DNA of 64,000 nt, taken from positions 1 to 64,000 of the forward strand of contig JADKID010000007.1 in NCBI GenBank assembly GCA_016721425.1, written 5' to 3'. This document shows positions 60,861-64,000 of this stretch, in pieces (position 1 is the stretch's first letter; each line of letters begins with the position of its first letter). Below the pieces are notes generated by a model. It ran no database searches. It was not told the DNA's origin and saw only the letters and a list, made by a program, of their open reading frames with translations. Origin of the DNA: Bryobacterales bacterium. GTDB lineage: Bacteria > Acidobacteriota > Terriglobia > Bryobacterales > Bryobacteraceae. A program made the translations under genes and the position numbers.

Positions 60861-63328
60861 TCAATCATCTGCCGTGAGTCCGGCGAATTTCGCAATCAAT
60901 TTCTTCAACCCGTGGCCCTGAAAGCTGACGGTGAGCTTCGCTTCGTCGCCTTCACCCTCCTTGCGGAGGACCGTGCCACGTCCGTATTTGGCATGTACCA
61001 CTGACATCCCCGGCCGGATACCGGTCCGCCGTGCCGGCTTGGCGGCGGGCGGCGGGGCGGACACACGAACAGGAGCGGCGGCGGGTTTCGCCGGGCTCTG
61101 TCCAAAAAACATTTGTTGCTGCGCTGCCGCCGGCTGGGCGGCCGGAGCCGCGGGCGCTGCCGGGGGCCGCTGTACTGGCGCGGGCTTGACCACCGCCTTC
61201 GGATTCGACGAAGGTAGCGGCGCGGCCGGCAACGAACTCATCGAGGGCACCTTCACCCCCCGGTCCGCGAAGAACTGGGAGATATGGTCCAACGAATTGT
61301 ACGTCTTACCAGTATACGTGTTCTTTCGCGCCACTTCCCGCACGGCTGCCCGCTCGCCGTACAAATCGAGCGAGCCGGGGGCGCGCCGCTGCTCGTGCAG
61401 CTCTTCCACCAACTCGCGAGGGATCTCTTCCAGAAAGCGCGAAGGCTGGCACGGCTCCGGCGGCGACCCGCCGTATTTCCGCCGCATCCGCGCGCTCGAA
61501 ACATACAGCCGCTGCATCGCGCGCGTCATCGCCACGTAACACAGCCGCCGCTCCTCTTCCATCTGGTCCTCGTCGTCCAGCGAGCGCGAATGAGGGAACA
61601 AGCCCTCCTCCAGCCCGGCGATGAAGACCACCGGAAACTCCAGGCCCTTCGCGTTGTGCATCGTCAGCAGCGAGACCTGAGCCTCTTCATCGAGGTTGTC
61701 GGAATCAGAAACCAGCGCCGCGTGATCCAGAAACTCCTGCGCCGTGTCCCCCCGCTCGCCGGCGTCGGCCGCCGCCGAAATCAACTCATCCAGGTTGCCG
61801 AGCTTCGATTCCGCCTCCGGGCTCGGGTCCGTCTCCAGCATCTTGCGATACCCGGTGCGCTCCAGGATCTGCTGCAGAATGGCGTTCGGCGCCAGTTGCG
61901 GCAACTGCTCCCGCAACTCCTCAATCATCCGGTGGAATACACCCAAGGCCGCCTCGGCCCGCGCGCCCAGCAGATGCTGCTCGCACGCCAGGCCCACAGC
62001 CTCCCACATCGAGCTGCCCTTGTCGGCCGCGATCTTCTCCAACTGGTCCGAGGTGGTCTTGCCGATGCCGCGCGCCGGGGTGTTCAGCACCCTCATCAGC
62101 GCCACATTGTCACGCGGATTCATCAGCAGCTTCAGGTACGGAGCGCGTCCTTCACCTCCGCCCGCTGGTAGAAGCTGAAGCCGCCCACCACGATGTACTT
62201 CCGCATGTAGCGCCGCAGCGCCTCTTCAATCTGCCGCGATTGGAAGTTGGTGCGGTAGAGGATCGCAATCCGCGTGTCTTTCTTCCGTGCCAGCACCTTT
62301 TCGATCGTGTCGGCGATGAAGAGAGCCTCCTGCTCGCCGTCGGCCGCCTCGTAGTAGCACACCGGGTCGCCCTGCTCGCCATCGGTCCACAGCGTCTTGC
62401 CCTTGCGCGCCTTGTTCCGCTCCACCACGCGGCTGGCCGCTTCCAGAATCGTGCGCGTGGAGCGATAGTTCTGCTCCAGCCGGATCACCGCGGCATTCGG
62501 ATAGTCCTTTTCAAAATCCAGGATGTTTCGAATATCGGCGCCGCGCCATCCGTAGATGGATTGGTCCTCGTCACCCACCACTGCCACGTTGGTGTGGCTC
62601 TGCGAAAGCAGCCGCATCAGCTCATACTGCGAGCGGTTGGTGTCCTGGTACTCGTCGATCATCAGGTGGCTGAGCCGCCGGTTCCATATCTTCCGCGTGT
62701 CGGCGTCATGCCGAAGCAAGCGCACCGCTTCCAGCAGTAAGTCGTCGAAATCCAGCGCGTTAGCCGCCTCCAGCCCCAGCTGGTACTCTTCGTAGACCTT
62801 CGCCAGCCGTGACGTCTTCGGGTCCGCCGATACTTTCAACAAATCCTGCGGCGCCTGGCGCTGGCTCTTGGCCTGGCTGATTCGTGAAAGCGCCGCGCGG
62901 TGCTTCATGAACTGGTCGTCCAGCCCCAGCTTCTTGTAGATCTGCTTCAGCAGCGCCACCTGGTCGTCGTCGTCGTAAATGTGAAAACTGGTGGTGAAGC
63001 CGCGCCGCAGGTCGGCCAGCGGTGCGCCGTCCCGGCGCAGCATCTTCACGCAAAACGAGTGGAACGTAGAGACGTTCGGACCGCCCACCGGTGAGGTAAG
63101 ATCCAACAGTCGCTGCACTCGCTCCCGCATCTCGCCGGCAGCCTTGTTGGTGAAGGTCACCGCCAGCACCGACGGGCCGTAAATGCCGTGATGGGAGATG
63201 AGATGGGCGATGCGGTGCGTGATCACACGCGTCTTGCCGCTGCCGGCTCCGGCCAGAATCAGAAGGGGGCCATCGACGTGCTCAACGGCGGCGCGCTGCT
63301 GGGGGTTCAGACCGGAGAGAAAATCCAT
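60861..63328 (-). CDS. uvrD: UvrD/PcrA-type DNA helicase with apparent -1 frameshift
   Basis: Superfamily 1A 3'-5' helicase for repair and replication. The N-terminal part (63328-62132) holds motif I AGAGSGKTRVITHR, motif II LMIDEYQDTN, QSIYGWRGADIRNIL and EQNYRSTRTIL; it ends in EVKDALRT-stop. The other frame continues as YLKLLMNPRDNVALMRVLN, exactly the usual sequence, so one base is missing next to 62138-62139. The second part includes LTMHNAKGLEFPVVF, EEGLFPHSRS and EEERRLCYVAMTRA, then a Pro/Ala linker and the Tudor-like C-terminus (GMSVVHAKYGRGTVL). Repaired length is about 823 residues. Start MDFLSGLNPQQRAAV is chosen over an ATG 10 codons upstream. Either a sequencing error or a disabled gene. 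Confidence 0.88.
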
Positions 63329-63394
63329 TGGGAGGGGGCTAAGGCCCAATTTTAACATGCGGATGCGGATAGAAACAGATGGAGGCTAGATTGT

Positions 63395-63424
63395 TGTAAC
63401 CTGAGGTCTGGCCGTGCGCGCCTA
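63395..63424 (+). promoter_or_regulatory. Candidate ECF-type promoter
   Basis: TGTAACC (63395-63401) is followed 17 bases later by CGCCTA (63419-63424), matching the AAC...CGTC-like pattern of autoregulated ECF sigma promoters (-35 AAC, -10 CGTCTA-like, here CGCCTA). It precedes the sigma-factor ATG at 63470 by about 45 bases. Confidence 0.4.
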
Positions 63425-63469
63425 TTAGCGTGAGGATCATGATCTTGTCGCGGCGGCCTTATTGCCGAG

Positions 63470-64000
63470 ATGCTGGTCGACTTCGAAGTTGTGGAGCGGG
63501 CGCGCGCCGGAGACCCGGCGGCGTTCAACGAGGTCGTTACGGCCTATCGACGACGCATCTTTGGAACGATATCCAGGCTGATCGGCCGGCCGGAGGATGT
63601 CGAGGACGTCGCGCAGGAGGCTTTCCTCCGGCTTTACTTTTCGCTCGATCAACTGCGCAGCCCGGATGTTTTCGAGCCGTGGTTGTACCGGCTGACGGTG
63701 AACGCCGCGTTGGATTACCTGCGCAAACGGAAACGGCGCCGCTTGGAATCGCGTGTGTCGGATCTCAGCGAGATCCAGGTCACCATGGCCGACGCCGCGG
63801 CAGGAACGCACATTCAGTTCGAGGAACATCAGAAGTCGCGCATTCGCGAGACGGTGGATTCTCTGCTGAGCGGCGTTTCCGAAGAGGATCGGATGTTGCT
63901 GACCTTGAAAGAGGTCGAGGGATTGACGCTCAAGGAACTCGAGAAAGTCTATCATGTCAACGAGAACGCGCTGAAGGTCCGGTTGTTCCGGGCCAGGCAG
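63470..64000 (+). CDS. ECF-family RNA polymerase sigma factor, 3' end cut by window
   Basis: 177 codons visible. In-frame stops just upstream (63431 and 63440) and the ATG at 63470 set the start. Sigma region 2 spans about residues 14-90 (DPAAFNEVVTAYRRRIFGTI, PEDVEDVAQEAFLRLYFSL, WLYRLTVNAALDYLRKRKR). Region 4 follows (EEDRMLLTLKEVEGLTLKEL, ENALKVRLFRARQ). No region 3 or C-terminal extension is visible yet. It directs RNA polymerase to specific promoters; an anti-sigma gene would be expected beyond the window. Confidence 0.9.
   Translation, partial: MLVDFEVVERARAGDPAAFNEVVTAYRRRIFGTISRLIGRPEDVEDVAQEAFLRLYFSLDQLRSPDVFEPWLYRLTVNAALDYLRKRKRRRLESRVSDLSEIQVTMADAAAGTHIQFEEHQKSRIRETVDSLLSGVSEEDRMLLTLKEVEGLTLKELEKVYHVNENALKVRLFRARQ

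Overview
The window is a gene-dense, GC-rich bacterial chromosome segment with about 47 supported protein genes. Short intergenic gaps, many ATGA or GTGA overlaps and several convergent 3' overlaps mark it as ordinary chromosome. Several features point to Acidobacteriota, most likely the Bryobacterales (Solibacter/Paludibaculum-like): two large secreted proteins with a C-terminal domain like the Solibacter-typical TIGR03437 family, many exported NHL and PQQ propellers and metallopeptidases, the futalosine menaquinone pathway, and a dispersed intergenic repeat whose translation reads LPDGRGSE. This assignment is inference. No rRNA, tRNA, CRISPR array, transposase or phage gene was recognised.

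Layout. 1-7.2 kb (minus): a Cus-type copper/silver efflux operon with a small Cys-rich exported protein, an outer-membrane channel, a periplasmic adaptor with a metal-binding finger, the RND pump (carrying an apparent one-base frameshift) and two secreted proteins. 7.3-10 kb (plus): NHL propeller, GNAT, DedA and Nudix genes. 10.1-22.9 kb (plus): a complete cellulose operon, bcsQ (with a BcsR-like N-terminus), a bcsA-bcsB fusion, bcsZ, bcsC and a secreted TIGR03437-type protein. 22.9-24.8 kb (minus): aguB-aguA (agmatine to putrescine). 24.8-27.2 kb: M14 peptidase. 27.5-29.4 kb (minus): mqnA-mqnC. 29.5-33.5 kb (plus): NHL/TIGR03437 protein followed at once by an orphan Cas6-like RAMP protein. 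33.5-38.5 kb: secreted HExxH protein, AIM24-family protein, a hybrid histidine kinase with a degenerate ATPase domain and a small hypothetical protein.

38.4-42.8 kb (minus): leuA-leuB-leuC-leuD, with a divergent LysR regulator and an alpha/beta hydrolase. 44.7-52.1 kb: secreted PQQ propeller, M14 peptidase, HExxH-TPR protein, DUF885 lipoprotein, signal peptidase I and DUF2905. 52.1-53.0 kb: an 836-base stretch without a convincing gene but rich in hairpins. 53.0-60.6 kb (minus): a probable operon of APC permease, exported methyltransferase-like protein, degenerate SpoIIE-type phosphatase, putative (alpha/alpha)6 protein and a large multi-domain glycosyltransferase. 60.7-63.3 kb (minus): a 55-aa basic protein and a UvrD/PcrA helicase with a second apparent one-base frameshift. 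63.5 kb to the end: an ECF sigma factor cut by the window edge, behind a plausible ECF-type promoter.

The strongest leads are the unusual organisation of the cellulose operon (BcsR-like/BcsQ and BcsA-BcsB fusions plus an accessory secreted protein), the orphan Cas6-like gene, two signalling proteins lacking hallmark catalytic residues, a short leuA without the feedback domain, and the structured-looking non-coding stretch near 52.5 kb.
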